51,719 nucleotides of DNA from Thalassobaculaceae bacterium (lineage in GTDB: Bacteria > Pseudomonadota > Alphaproteobacteria > Thalassobaculales > Thalassobaculaceae). The notes under the pieces are model-generated. The model was not told where the DNA came from, ran no database searches, and worked only from the letters and a program-made list of their open reading frames with translations. Position 1 is the stretch's first letter, and each line of letters begins with the position of its first letter. Below are positions 25,149-33,750 of the stretch, piece by piece. The stretch covers positions 1 to 51,719 of the forward strand of contig JARGOG010000030.1 of the NCBI GenBank assembly GCA_029212785.1, given 5' to 3'. Made by a program: the position numbers and the translations under genes.

Positions 25149-26300
25149 CTACTTCGTGACGAGTTCGAGCGGCATGGCGGACAGCCGTTCCGGCTCCCCC
25201 TCGGTGACGATCACCGTTTCGCCCAGGGTCATGGCGAGCTGCGCCTCGCTGTCCATCAGGATCATGTGCATGAAGAACACCATACCCGGCTGCGCCACCA
25301 CCGGATTGGCGTGATAGAACATCGGATAGTCCATCCAGATCGGCGCGAACACGGCCCCCAACGAGTAGCCGCATGCATTGAGCCGGGCATGGCGCAGGCC
25401 GTTGGCATCCATCACCCGTGCGTGGGCATCGAACACCTCGCCGATCGGCCGGCCCGGGCGCAGCGCCGCCTTGCAGGCCTCCAGAGCTTCGGCGCAGGCG
25501 TCGAACATATGAACCTGGTGTGCCGGCACCGGTCCGACCGGGATCGTGCGCATCAGGCAAGCATGGTAGTGCCGGTATGCCCCGGCGAACTCCAAAGTGA
25601 GTTGGTCTTGGCGGCCCAGTGTCTTGCGGCCTGTGAAGTAGCGGCAAAGCAGGGCGTCGCCGCCGCTGCCGATGATGAACTCATTACCGGCGTAGTCCCC
25701 GCCGCCCTTGAACACCGCCCCCTGCATGGCGGCCAAGATCTCACCCTCGTCGACCCCCGGGCCGGTCAGCCGGTGGGCCTCCACCAGCGCCGCGTCGGCC
25801 AACACACCGGCCCGGCGCACGTAGTCGAGTTCGGCCGGCGATTTCACGATCCGCAATAACGAGACAAGCTCCGAGGCATCCTCCAGCGTGGCGAAGCCAT
25901 CCAGCGCCGCGTCCAGCCGTTTGCCCTGGCGCGCGTTCAGGCCGTAGGCGTCGTACTCCACGCCGAGCCGCTTGCCCTGGGCGCCGACCTCGGCCAGCAC
26001 GTCGCGCAGATCGTCGGCCGGTGTAGCCCCGTCCCGATCGACCCAGATCCGGATGTCCTCGATGATCGAGGTGTTCTGCGCCTGGCGCAGGTCGGGGGCC
26101 CGGGTCAACAGGACGATCCGTCCGTCGCTGCCGAGATACAGGCACTGGAAGAAGCAGAACCCGAAGGTGTCGTAGCCGGTGAGCCAGAACATGCTCTCCT
26201 GGCGGAACATCAGCAGGCCGTCGAGGCCGGCCTGCTCCATTGCCGCGATGGCCTTGGTTTTGCGCGCGTCGAACTCGGCGCGGGTGAAATGCAGAGCCAT
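25149..26300 (-). CDS. M24 (Xaa-Pro peptidase/creatinase-fold) family protein with altered metal site
   Basis: 383 residues with the two-domain layout of aminopeptidase P/creatinase: an N-terminal domain (FWLTGYDTFGF, VEYDAYGLNARQ) and a C-terminal pita-bread fold (RIVKSPAELDYVRRAG, GGGDYAGNEFIIGSGG). The metal ligands of active peptidases are replaced: the first Asp position is Glu (LTLEFAG), the second is not Asp (HACLMRT), the HG(I/F)G His is Tyr (CGYSLGA), and the EPG Glu is His (FMHMIL). Members lacking metals, such as creatinase and the ectoine hydrolase DoeA, hydrolyse non-peptide bonds, so an amidinohydrolase or amide hydrolase role is possible. GGGGGA precedes the ATG; pgeF is 23 bases upstream. 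Confidence 0.85.
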   Translation of the reverse strand: MALHFTRAEFDARKTKAIAAMEQAGLDGLLMFRQESMFWLTGYDTFGFCFFQCLYLGSDGRIVLLTRAPDLRQAQNTSIIEDIRIWVDRDGATPADDLRDVLAEVGAQGKRLGVEYDAYGLNARQGKRLDAALDGFATLEDASELVSLLRIVKSPAELDYVRRAGVLADAALVEAHRLTGPGVDEGEILAAMQGAVFKGGGDYAGNEFIIGSGGDALLCRYFTGRKTLGRQDQLTLEFAGAYRHYHACLMRTIPVGPVPAHQVHMFDACAEALEACKAALRPGRPIGEVFDAHARVMDANGLRHARLNACGYSLGAVFAPIWMDYPMFYHANPVVAQPGMVFFMHMILMDSEAQLAMTLGETVIVTEGEPERLSAMPLELVTK

Positions 26301-26323
26301 GGTGTCCCCCAGATGAGACGCGG

Positions 26324-27088
26324 CTAGGCGCCCAGCGTGATGGCCGCAAGCTGACGGCCGTAATCCGGCTCGCTGCGGTGGCGCGAGCGTCGATAACTGA
26401 AGAAATTCGCCTCGTCCCGGCAGGTATCCGCACCCAACCGCAGGACCTCGCCGAGACCGAGGCGCGACAGCCGGCGCACGAGGTATCCGGAAAGATCGAA
26501 CAGGAAGTGCCCGTCCCGCTGCGCCTGCTCGAAGTACCGACCGTTCTCTTCGTCCTGTTCCAGGAACGGGCCCGGGAATTCCGGCCCCACCTCATAGGAT
26601 TCCATGCCGATGCAGGGCCCCACCGCCGCCTTGATGCCGTCCGCCCGCACGCCGAAATCGATCATTGCGTCGACGGTCGCATCGCACACGCCGTCCAACG
26701 CCCCGCGCCATCCGGCATGGGCAGCGCCGATCACCCGATCGCCCGGCGCGGAGAACAGCACCGGCGCGCAATCGGCCGCCAGCACGCCGATGACGATGCC
26801 CGGCCGATTGGTGACCAGGGCGTCGGCCTCGCGCTTGTCGTCCGGCTCGCCACCCTCGTCGATCACCGCGACCTTGTTGGAATGGATCTGGTGGTTGGTG
26901 AACAGCGTTCCGGGCGGCATGTCCAGCGCCGAGGCGGCGCGTGCCCGGTTGGCCTCCACCGCCTTGGGGTCGTCGCCCGAACCGCGCCCGCAGTTCAGCG
27001 ACGTGTAGATCCCGCGGCTCACGCCGCCGCGACGGGAGAAGAAGGCGTGGGTGATGCCGTTTTCGTCGAAAGCGTCGATCTGGAACAA
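26324..27088 (-). CDS. pgeF: Peptidoglycan editing factor PgeF / laccase-domain protein (YfiH family)
   Basis: 254 residues, the usual length. Conserved zinc/copper-site residues are visible: His69 in TNHQIHSNKV, Cys107 in AADCAPVLF, and His124 in AAHAGWRGAL, plus the C-terminal NFFSYRRSR. The YfiH family has been linked to purine nucleoside phosphorylase/adenosine deaminase activity and to editing of peptidoglycan stem peptides in E. coli. No ribosome site is obvious. It follows midA by 45 bases, preserving the lgt-midA-pgeF order seen in many alphaproteobacteria. Confidence 0.93.
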   Translation of the reverse strand: MFQIDAFDENGITHAFFSRRGGVSRGIYTSLNCGRGSGDDPKAVEANRARAASALDMPPGTLFTNHQIHSNKVAVIDEGGEPDDKREADALVTNRPGIVIGVLAADCAPVLFSAPGDRVIGAAHAGWRGALDGVCDATVDAMIDFGVRADGIKAAVGPCIGMESYEVGPEFPGPFLEQDEENGRYFEQAQRDGHFLFDLSGYLVRRLSRLGLGEVLRLGADTCRDEANFFSYRRSRHRSEPDYGRQLAAITLGA

Positions 27089-27133
27089 GAATCGTGTCTC
27101 GCGGTCGGCCGTATCTGCGGGGCGGGGCGGGGC

Positions 27134-28219
27134 CTAGGCCTCGAACCCGGGCGGGGGGGCATCGGCCGAGCCTGTCCAGGCCGCGACCTTGAACAGGGTG
27201 CCCATTTCGCCGGGGCCGATCAAGCGGACCTTCGCCGCCTCGATATCGCGCGCCTGATCGGTGGTTCCGTTGGCGGCAAGCCGTTCCGCGCGCTGGACGA
27301 TACCGAGTGCCGACAGGAACGCTCCCTGGGTGACCGGGCCATAGGTTGCCGCCCCGGCCTGCTTTGCCGCCTGGGCGAGTGCCATGAAGTCGACATGGGC
27401 GGTCAGGTCGGCGTCGCCGAGCGTGGCGAGCACGTCGACCGGCATGTGCGCCTTCACCGCCTGCAGGGTATCGCCCACCCCGCTCGCCCCGTGACCGTAA
27501 TCAATCACCAGGGCCGCACCGCCGTCGCGCACGATCCGCCGCGCGAGGGTATCGGCCACCGACAGCGACGCCGGCGACACTTCGGCAATGTCGCCCGGAT
27601 GCGCGGTTCCGAGGATGCGGGGGTTGAGGAGCACGGCAAGCGGGCTGCTGCCCGGCGTCAGGGTCCATAGGGGATTGCCGCCTTGCGGGTCGAAGCCCAG
27701 CCGCCGCTCGCGCCATCCGGTTCCCGAACGGACAAGCTGGACGATCGGCAGGGCATCGAAGAATTCATTGGCGATGACGATGGCCGGGCCGCCCGGCACG
27801 TCGCCGATGTCGTCATGCCAGGTCGGCGTATGGCCGGCCAGCCGGGCCCCCTGGATCTCTCGGAGCGCCCGGCTCACCTCCACCAGATGGAGGTCGGCGG
27901 CGCCCAGAAACCCCGGCACCGCGCGGGCGGCACGCAGCGCGTCGGCCATCAGCGTGCCGCGCCCGGGACCGAGTTCAATCAGACGCACGGGCGCCGGCGC
28001 CCCGATCTGCTGCCACATCACGGCGGCCCACAGACCGATCAGCTCGCCGAACATCTGGCTGACTTCGGGCGCCGTGACGAAATCGCCGGCGGACCCGAAC
28101 GGATCTCGGGTCGCGTAATAGCCGAAGCGCGGATGGGTCAGCGCGTCGGCCATCAGGTCCGAAACCGACAGCGGCCCTTCCGACGCGACGCGCCGGCGCA
28201 GGTGGTCGAGCAGGCTCAC
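27134..28219 (-). CDS. SAM-dependent methyltransferase, MidA/NDUFAF7 family
   Basis: 361 residues. It starts at a GTG (28219) that overlaps the lgt stop (GTGA). Typical features: FGYYATRDPFGSAGDFVTAPEVSQ near the N-terminus, the SAM motif LIELGPGRGTLMAD around 78-91, and ANEFFDALPIVQL around 155-167. The mitochondrial homologue NDUFAF7 methylates an arginine of complex I subunit NDUFS2; the bacterial target is unproven. Translational coupling to lgt and proximity to pgeF is a conserved alphaproteobacterial arrangement. Confidence 0.93.
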   Translation of the reverse strand: MSLLDHLRRRVASEGPLSVSDLMADALTHPRFGYYATRDPFGSAGDFVTAPEVSQMFGELIGLWAAVMWQQIGAPAPVRLIELGPGRGTLMADALRAARAVPGFLGAADLHLVEVSRALREIQGARLAGHTPTWHDDIGDVPGGPAIVIANEFFDALPIVQLVRSGTGWRERRLGFDPQGGNPLWTLTPGSSPLAVLLNPRILGTAHPGDIAEVSPASLSVADTLARRIVRDGGAALVIDYGHGASGVGDTLQAVKAHMPVDVLATLGDADLTAHVDFMALAQAAKQAGAATYGPVTQGAFLSALGIVQRAERLAANGTTDQARDIEAAKVRLIGPGEMGTLFKVAAWTGSADAPPPGFEA

Positions 28220-29031
28220 TTGGCCCGAACGGGATCCTGCCGCGCCGCCCAGAGGACGATCAGCCCCCCGACTACGATCATCGGCAGGCTGAGAACCTGA
28301 CCCATGGTCACATGCGGCAGGATGAAACCAAGCTGCGCGTCCGGCTCCCGGAAGAACTCGCAAATCGACCGGGCAATGCCGTACCCGGCCAGGAAAGCGC
28401 CGATGACAATCCCGGGCCGGCGCCGGATCGCTTCGTTGCGCGCGAGCACGAAGAGCACGGCGAACAGCACCAGCCCCTCGAGCGTCGCCTCGTAGAGTTG
28501 GGACGGATGGCGCGGAATCGGCCCGCCATTGGGGAACGCCATGGCCCAGGGCACGTCCGGGGCTGTCCGGCCGAACAGCTCGGCGTTGATGAAATTGGCG
28601 ATGCGCCCGAAGAACAGGCCGACCGGCGCGGCGGCGGCCACCAGGTCGCCGACGGCGAGCATCGGGGCGCCGACCTTGCGGGCGAACATCGCCGTCGCCA
28701 CGACGACCCCGAGGAAGCCGCCATGGAATGACATCCCCCCCTGCCAGACCATGAACACCTCCAGCGGGTGGGAGGCATAGTAGGCCGGGTTGTAGAAGAA
28801 GATGTAGCCGAGCCGCCCGCCGAGCACGATGCCCATGGTGGCGTAGAACACCAGATCGTCGAACAGCTTCGCCTCGAAGAAAACCGGCTGCCGCCGGGCC
28901 AGCCAGACCGCGTATTTCCAGCCGATCAGGATCCCGGCGATATAGGCGAGCGCGTACCAGCGGATCGCGAACGGGCCGATGGCGACCGCCACCGGATCGA
29001 TCACCGGGAACACGAGGGCGGGGAGGATCAT
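28216..29031 (-). CDS. lgt: Prolipoprotein diacylglyceryl transferase
   Basis: Inner-membrane enzyme that transfers a diacylglyceryl group to the lipobox Cys of prolipoproteins. 271 residues, about seven membrane helices. The Lgt signature GRIANFINAELFGR is intact at about 147-160, and MSFHGGFLGVV with the essential His lies near 103. C-terminal YGIARSICEFFREPD is also conserved. It is the second gene of a run that begins with an SDR and continues into the MidA-type gene by a 4-base overlap. The lipoprotein at 24220-25044 and others would be its substrates. Confidence 0.97.
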   Translation of the reverse strand: MILPALVFPVIDPVAVAIGPFAIRWYALAYIAGILIGWKYAVWLARRQPVFFEAKLFDDLVFYATMGIVLGGRLGYIFFYNPAYYASHPLEVFMVWQGGMSFHGGFLGVVVATAMFARKVGAPMLAVGDLVAAAAPVGLFFGRIANFINAELFGRTAPDVPWAMAFPNGGPIPRHPSQLYEATLEGLVLFAVLFVLARNEAIRRRPGIVIGAFLAGYGIARSICEFFREPDAQLGFILPHVTMGQVLSLPMIVVGGLIVLWAARQDPVRAK

Positions 29032-29067
29032 GGGCTGGCCTTACCGGTGGGTCTCAGAGGCGGAATG

Positions 29068-29817
29068 TCAGTGCGCGCTCGCTCCGCTCTCGGCCGGATA
29101 GATCGCGCCGGTGATCTTTCGTGACTCGTCGCTCGCCAGATACAGGGCCAGATAGGCGATGTCACCCGGCTCCATCGGTCCCATGAGCGATTTGATGGCG
29201 ATCGGATTGGTTTCCGGGTCGAGCATCGCCGCCACCCGCTCGGTCAGGACCACGCCGGGGCCGATCGCGTTCACCCGGATCTTCGCCGTGTGCCACTGCA
29301 TCGCCAGCGCCTTGGTCAGCGCGATGACGCCCCCCTTGGCCGAGGAATAGGCATCGGCGCCGGCCGTGCCCGTGAGCGCGCGGATCGAGGTGGTGTTGAT
29401 GATCGACCCGCCGCCGCTCCGCTCCATATGCGGGATCGCGAACCGGCAGCCGAGAAACGGGCCGAACAGATCGACCGAGATCGTCCGCCAGAACTCGTCC
29501 AACGGCATCTCCGTCACCTTGCCGTCCTTCGGCGTCGCCCCGCCGGCGTTGTTGTAGAGCACGTCGATCCGGCCGTGGCGCGCCACCGTGCCGTCGATCA
29601 GGGCCCGCATGGCGTCTTCGCTGGAGACGTCCGCGGTGACGAACTCCGCCTTGCCGCCGCTGTCCCGGATCGCCGCCGCCGCGGCCTCGCCCGGTTCCGT
29701 TTTCACATCGGCCATGACAACCGTCGCACCCTCGCGCGCGAACAGCGCCGACGATGCCTTGCCGATGCCGGCCGCCGCTCCGGTGATGATCGCGATCTTT
29801 CCGTCGAGCCTTCCCAT
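29068..29817 (-). CDS. Short-chain dehydrogenase/reductase (SDR)
   Basis: Classical SDR of 249 residues. TGAAAGIG at 13-20, NNAG at about 90-93, the catalytic Ser in NTTSIRAL and Tyr/Lys in YSSAKGG, and a final SRKITGAIYPAESG where many relatives have DGG. GGGAGGAAG precedes the ATG. It lies 36 bases before lgt on the same strand, so it may share its transcript, though there is no obvious functional link with lipoprotein processing. Confidence 0.9.
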   Translation of the reverse strand: MGRLDGKIAIITGAAAGIGKASSALFAREGATVVMADVKTEPGEAAAAAIRDSGGKAEFVTADVSSEDAMRALIDGTVARHGRIDVLYNNAGGATPKDGKVTEMPLDEFWRTISVDLFGPFLGCRFAIPHMERSGGGSIINTTSIRALTGTAGADAYSSAKGGVIALTKALAMQWHTAKIRVNAIGPGVVLTERVAAMLDPETNPIAIKSLMGPMEPGDIAYLALYLASDESRKITGAIYPAESGASAH

Positions 29818-29919
29818 GCCGTCTTCCTCCCGTCTTTTTGCCAGGATCGCTGCTCATGACAGGACCGGCATCGCGCCGATGCCGGTCCGTCCGATCGCGT
29901 CCCGAATGGACGGGGAGGA

Positions 29920-30921
29920 TCACATATAGAGGCTCTCGCCCTCCAGCCCCTTGTACAGGTCGGCAACAAACTCGCCGTATCCGTTATAGAGCAGGGTCGG
30001 GACCCGGGCGTCGGCGCCGAGGACGCGCTCGGTCGCCTGGCTCCAGCGTGGATGCGGAACGTCCGGATTCACGTTTGCCCAGAAGCCGTATTCGCTCGCC
30101 TGCAGCTCTTCCCAGAACGAGACCGGGCGCTTGTCGGTGAAGGTGAATCGGACGATCGACTTCACCGATTTGAAGCCGAACTTCCACGGCACGGCGAGGC
30201 GCAGAGGTGCCCCGTTCTGGTGCGGGATCGGCTTGCCGTAGAGGCCCGTCGCGATGAAGGCGAGGTCGTTGGTCGCCTCCTCGATGGTCAGGCCTTCGAC
30301 ATAGGGCCAGGGATACCAGTACTGTTTCTGACCGGGCGCGACATCGGCATTCTGGAAGGTCTGCATAACCACGTATTTCGCCGAGGAGAGCGGCTTTGCG
30401 TACTCGACCAGCGCCTTCAGACCGAAGCCGGACCACGGCACGGTCATCGACCAGGCTTCGACGCAGCGATGGCGATAGACCCGCTCTTCCAGCGGCATCG
30501 CCGCCAGCAGATCGTCGATAGCGACGGTCTGCTCCTTCTCGACCATGCCGTCCAACGTCACGGTCCAGGGCCGGATCGGCAGATCCTGCGCCGCCCGCCA
30601 GACGTTCTTCGACGAGCCGAACTCGTAGAAGTTGTTGTAGGTGGTCGCCAGTTTTTCCTCGGTGATCGGCCGGTCGACCGTGAAACGCTCGTTGCGCTTG
30701 ACCGGATAGAGGCCGGCCGAGGGATCCGGGGGAAGCTCGGCGAGCTGCATCGCCTCGTTGTCCGCCGCCGCCTCGTCGCCACAGGCGGCAAGCCCGCCGG
30801 TGCCGACCAACATCGTGCCGATGCCGAGGCCGCGCAGCAGGGCGCGGCGGTTCAAGTACACGCTCTCGGGCGTGGCGAGGCGCTCCGGCAGTTCCCAGCC
30901 CTTCGGCCGCTTGATCAGCAT
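29920..30921 (-). CDS. msrP: Protein-methionine-sulfoxide reductase catalytic subunit MsrP (YedY)
   Basis: 333 residues. Periplasmic molybdoenzyme that repairs oxidised methionine in proteins. A Tat signal, LNRRALLRGLGIG (twin Arg at 25-26), is followed by a hydrophobic core and AACGDE. The cysteine that coordinates molybdenum is Cys153 in YRHRCVEAWSM; other conserved segments are WPYVEGLTIEEA, PHQNGAPLRL and WKFGFKSVKSI. GGGAGTGA precedes the ATG. The haem-b membrane partner MsrQ, often adjacent, is not in the window: the next gene downstream is an SDR and the upstream region is intergenic. Confidence 0.95.
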   Translation of the reverse strand: MLIKRPKGWELPERLATPESVYLNRRALLRGLGIGTMLVGTGGLAACGDEAAADNEAMQLAELPPDPSAGLYPVKRNERFTVDRPITEEKLATTYNNFYEFGSSKNVWRAAQDLPIRPWTVTLDGMVEKEQTVAIDDLLAAMPLEERVYRHRCVEAWSMTVPWSGFGLKALVEYAKPLSSAKYVVMQTFQNADVAPGQKQYWYPWPYVEGLTIEEATNDLAFIATGLYGKPIPHQNGAPLRLAVPWKFGFKSVKSIVRFTFTDKRPVSFWEELQASEYGFWANVNPDVPHPRWSQATERVLGADARVPTLLYNGYGEFVADLYKGLEGESLYM

Positions 30922-31220
30922 GGTCGCTCACTCCCTTCTCACAATTCGTACCGACTGACGTAGCGCGCGGCGGCGGACACGCCAAATCAACTCGGGGTGA
31001 GACGGCCCACGGGCGACGGCCCGCGTCCCCTCAGGCGAATCGGCTTGCACACTCGCCGGTCGAGGCCTTCAATACTCGGATATAGACGCCGGTCGTCCCG
31101 GTGCTCGCCATTCGGCCCTCGGGGCGGCCACGGGCATCACGACCCGGGACGCCCCCGTTTTAGTCCTTTCGCTGGACCTTAGCGGTGGTCTCCACCCGGG
31201 CGAGCGAAGGGAGTGACACC
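30922..31220. other. Intergenic region between divergent msrP and EF-G-like genes
   Basis: About 300 bases with no credible gene. It should hold the promoters of both genes. One candidate for the plus strand is listed separately; no RNA structure or repeat stands out. Confidence 0.5.
31045..31073 (+). promoter_or_regulatory. Candidate sigma-70 promoter of the EF-G-like gene
   Basis: TTGCAC (31045-31050), a 17-base spacer and TTCAAT (31068-31073) would start transcription near 31080, about 140 bases before the ATG. The -10 match is only four of six. Confidence 0.3.
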
Positions 31221-33293
31221 ATGGCCTCCACCACCAACGGAAATACCGGAGCGACAGAAGGCGGCAGACAAGGCGGCGGCGCGACCCGCTGCGCCGCGAT
31301 CCTCGGCCCCTACCAGTCCGGCAAGACCAGCCTCCTCGAAGCCCTGCTGCACGCCACCGGCACGGTTGAGCGCAAGGGCGCGGTCAAGGACGGCAACACC
31401 GTCGGCGACACCACCCCCGAAGCACGGGAGCGCGGCGCGAGCACCGAGCTCTCCATCGGACACGGCAACTTCCTCGGCGACAGATGGACCTTCATCGACA
31501 CGCCCGGCGGCATCGAGTTCACGCTCGATTCCCGCCACGCCTGCATGATCGCCGATGTCGTCATCGTCTGCGTCGAACCGGAAGCGGCCAAGGCCGCGGC
31601 GGCGGGCCCGATCCTCAGATTCCTCGACGATCACGACATCCCCCATGTCGTGCTGATCAACAAAATGGACCAGGCCGGCGAGACCGTGCGCGAGATCCTT
31701 GGCGCGCTGCAGGGATTCTCGACCCGGCCGCTGGCGCTGCGCCAGGTGCCGATCCGCGACGGCGAGACCGTCACCGGCTATGTCGATCTGGTCAGCGAGC
31801 GCGCCTACAGCTACCGCGAAGGCGAACCCTCGGCGCTGATCGAGCTGCCCGGCTCGGTCGCCGACCGCGAGGCGGAAGCGCGCAACGAACTGCTCGAAAC
31901 GCTGGCCGATTTCGACGACAGCCTGTTTGAGCAGCTTCTGGAGGACATCGATCCGGACAAGAAGGAGGTCTATGGCCATCTGGCCGAGACCCTGCGCTCG
32001 GACCTGCTGGTGCCGGTGCTTCTCGGCGCGGGCGAACACGATCACGGCATTCAGCGGCTGCTCAAGCTGCTGCGCCACGAGACGCCGGACCATACCGCCA
32101 CCGTCGCCCGTCGCGGCCTCTCGGACGGCGAGGAGCCGATGGCCCAGGTCTTCAAGACCATCCATGCCGCCCATATGGGCAAGCTCTCCCATGTCCGGGT
32201 CTGGCGCGGCACGGTAAAGGACGGCGAGATGCTGAACGGCGCCAAGGTCTCCGGCATCTACGCCACGACCGGCGGCAAGCTCGACAAGCACCCCTCCGCC
32301 GCCCCCGGCGACGTGGTGGCGCTCGGCCGCATGGACCCGATTCAGACCGGCGACGTTCTCACGCCCACCGGCGGCATGCCGGATAAGGGACTCGGCTGGC
32401 CGGAAGTGCCGCAGCCGGTCTTCGCCCGCGCCCTGCGGGTGGCCGAACGCAACGACGAGGTGAAGCTGTCCGGGGCGCTCGCCAAGCTGGCGGAGGAGGA
32501 CCCGTCCCTGCTGATCCGCCAGGATTCGGAGCTCGGCGAGCTGACGATCTGGGGTCAGGGGGACACCCATCTGCGGGTGATGGCCGAACGGCTCAGGTCC
32601 CGCTTCAAGCTCGACGTCACCCTGTCGGAACCGGCGGTCGCCTATCGCGAGACCATCCGCAACCGCATCGAGGAGCATGCGCGCCACAAGAAGCAGTCCG
32701 GCGGCCACGGTCAGTTCGCCGATATCCGCATCGCGGTCGAGCCGACCGGGCGCGGCGCCGGCTTCGAGTTCGCCGAAAAGGTGGTCGGCGGTTCGGTTCC
32801 GAAAAACTACATCCCGGCGGTCGAGGAAGGCTGCCGCGAGGGCTGCCGGCGCGGGCCGCTCGGCTTCCCGGTGGTCGACGTGAAAGTCACCCTGACCGAT
32901 GGTCAGCATCATTCGGTCGACAGTTCAGACATGGCGTTCAAGATCGCGGCGCGCTCCGGCCTGCACGACGCGCTCGCCAAGGCCGAGCCGGTGCTGTTGG
33001 AGCCGATCCATCAGGTGGCGATCGCCGTGCCGTCGGAATCGACCAGCAAGGTGCACGGCATCCTGTCGTCGCGCCGCGGTCAGATCCTCGGGTTCGACGC
33101 CAAGGACGGCTGGCCCGGCTGGGACGAGGTGACCGCCTATCTGCCGGAGGCGGAGATGCACAATCTGATCCTGGAGCTACGCGCCCAGAGTCAGGGGATG
33201 GCGACCTACACCTGGACCTTCGACCATCTGCAGGAACTGACCGGGCGCCTTGCCGACCGGGTGGTCGAGCACCACGAGACCGCCGCGGGATAA
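31221..33293 (+). CDS. Elongation factor G-like translational GTPase (EF-G paralogue)
   Basis: 690 residues with all EF-G domains, but divergent. An N-terminal Gly/Thr-rich stretch of 22 residues precedes the GTPase domain: P-loop GPYQSGKT at 29-36, DTPGG at 93-97 and NKMD at 147-150. Canonical EF-G has DTPGH; the catalytic His is Gly here, so GTP hydrolysis may be altered. Domain IV (YRETIRNR...KKQSGGHGQFA) and the C-terminal EF-G_C region are present. Such paralogues are widespread in alphaproteobacteria and not the essential FusA, which normally sits with tufA and str genes. AAGGGAG precedes ATG 31221 (an earlier ATG at 31185 is weaker). Confidence 0.9.
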   Translation: MASTTNGNTGATEGGRQGGGATRCAAILGPYQSGKTSLLEALLHATGTVERKGAVKDGNTVGDTTPEARERGASTELSIGHGNFLGDRWTFIDTPGGIEFTLDSRHACMIADVVIVCVEPEAAKAAAAGPILRFLDDHDIPHVVLINKMDQAGETVREILGALQGFSTRPLALRQVPIRDGETVTGYVDLVSERAYSYREGEPSALIELPGSVADREAEARNELLETLADFDDSLFEQLLEDIDPDKKEVYGHLAETLRSDLLVPVLLGAGEHDHGIQRLLKLLRHETPDHTATVARRGLSDGEEPMAQVFKTIHAAHMGKLSHVRVWRGTVKDGEMLNGAKVSGIYATTGGKLDKHPSAAPGDVVALGRMDPIQTGDVLTPTGGMPDKGLGWPEVPQPVFARALRVAERNDEVKLSGALAKLAEEDPSLLIRQDSELGELTIWGQGDTHLRVMAERLRSRFKLDVTLSEPAVAYRETIRNRIEEHARHKKQSGGHGQFADIRIAVEPTGRGAGFEFAEKVVGGSVPKNYIPAVEEGCREGCRRGPLGFPVVDVKVTLTDGQHHSVDSSDMAFKIAARSGLHDALAKAEPVLLEPIHQVAIAVPSESTSKVHGILSSRRGQILGFDAKDGWPGWDEVTAYLPEAEMHNLILELRAQSQGMATYTWTFDHLQELTGRLADRVVEHHETAAG

Positions 33294-33322
33294 GCGGACC
33301 CGACCTCGCCCCGGGCCCTCCG

Positions 33323-33355
33323 ACACGCCCCCTGGACGTGATCCAGGGGGCGTGT
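33323..33355. terminator. Long perfect hairpin between convergent genes
   Basis: ACACGCCCCCTGGA (33323-33336) pairs over 14 bases with TCCAGGGGGCGTGT (33342-33355) around a 5-base loop. It is 30 bases after the EF-G-like stop and 11 bases before the phhB stop on the other strand, so it could end both transcripts, although no T-run follows on either side. Confidence 0.55.
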
Positions 33356-33365
33356 TGACGGGCCG

Positions 33366-33671
33366 CTACCTCGCCCCGGTGCGCGACGCCGCCATGTCCA
33401 TGTATGTCGCGAGCTCGATATCCAGCGCCGTCACCCCGCCCGCGTCGTGGGTGCTGAGGTCCACCTCCACCTTGTTGTAGGCGTTCGCCCAGTCCGGATG
33501 ATGGTCCATGCTCTGGGCCTTGATCGCCACCCGGGTCATGAAGCCCCAGGCGGAGTCGAACCCGTCGAACTTGAAGGTCTTGGCGATCTTCTTGCCCCCT
33601 TCCTGCTCGGTCCATCCCGTCAGCGAAGCGAGCGCGTCGGCGCGGTCGGTGGTGGAGAGTGTCTCGGCCAT
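33366..33671 (-). CDS. phhB: 4a-hydroxytetrahydrobiopterin (pterin carbinolamine) dehydratase
   Basis: 101 residues, the normal length of PCD/DCoH proteins. The active-site motif DHHPDW is followed by YNKVEVDLSTHDAGGVTALD. It dehydrates 4a-hydroxy-tetrahydropterin, recycling cofactor for aromatic amino-acid hydroxylases; some family members also serve molybdopterin metabolism. No phenylalanine hydroxylase gene is nearby. Convergent with the EF-G-like gene. Confidence 0.95.
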   Translation of the reverse strand: MAETLSTTDRADALASLTGWTEQEGGKKIAKTFKFDGFDSAWGFMTRVAIKAQSMDHHPDWANAYNKVEVDLSTHDAGGVTALDIELATYMDMAASRTGAR

Positions 33672-33750
33672 GGCGTTGTCTTCTCCCAGCGGATGTCAGG
33701 CCGGACCCGGGACCGGGCCCTCCCCGCTAGGATGGGATCGTGGCCGCGCG

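Noticed and set aside
31179-32912. 577-codon minus-strand frame opposite the EF-G-like gene
   Set aside because: Antisense shadow; the plus strand has clear GTPase motifs and the minus product has none.
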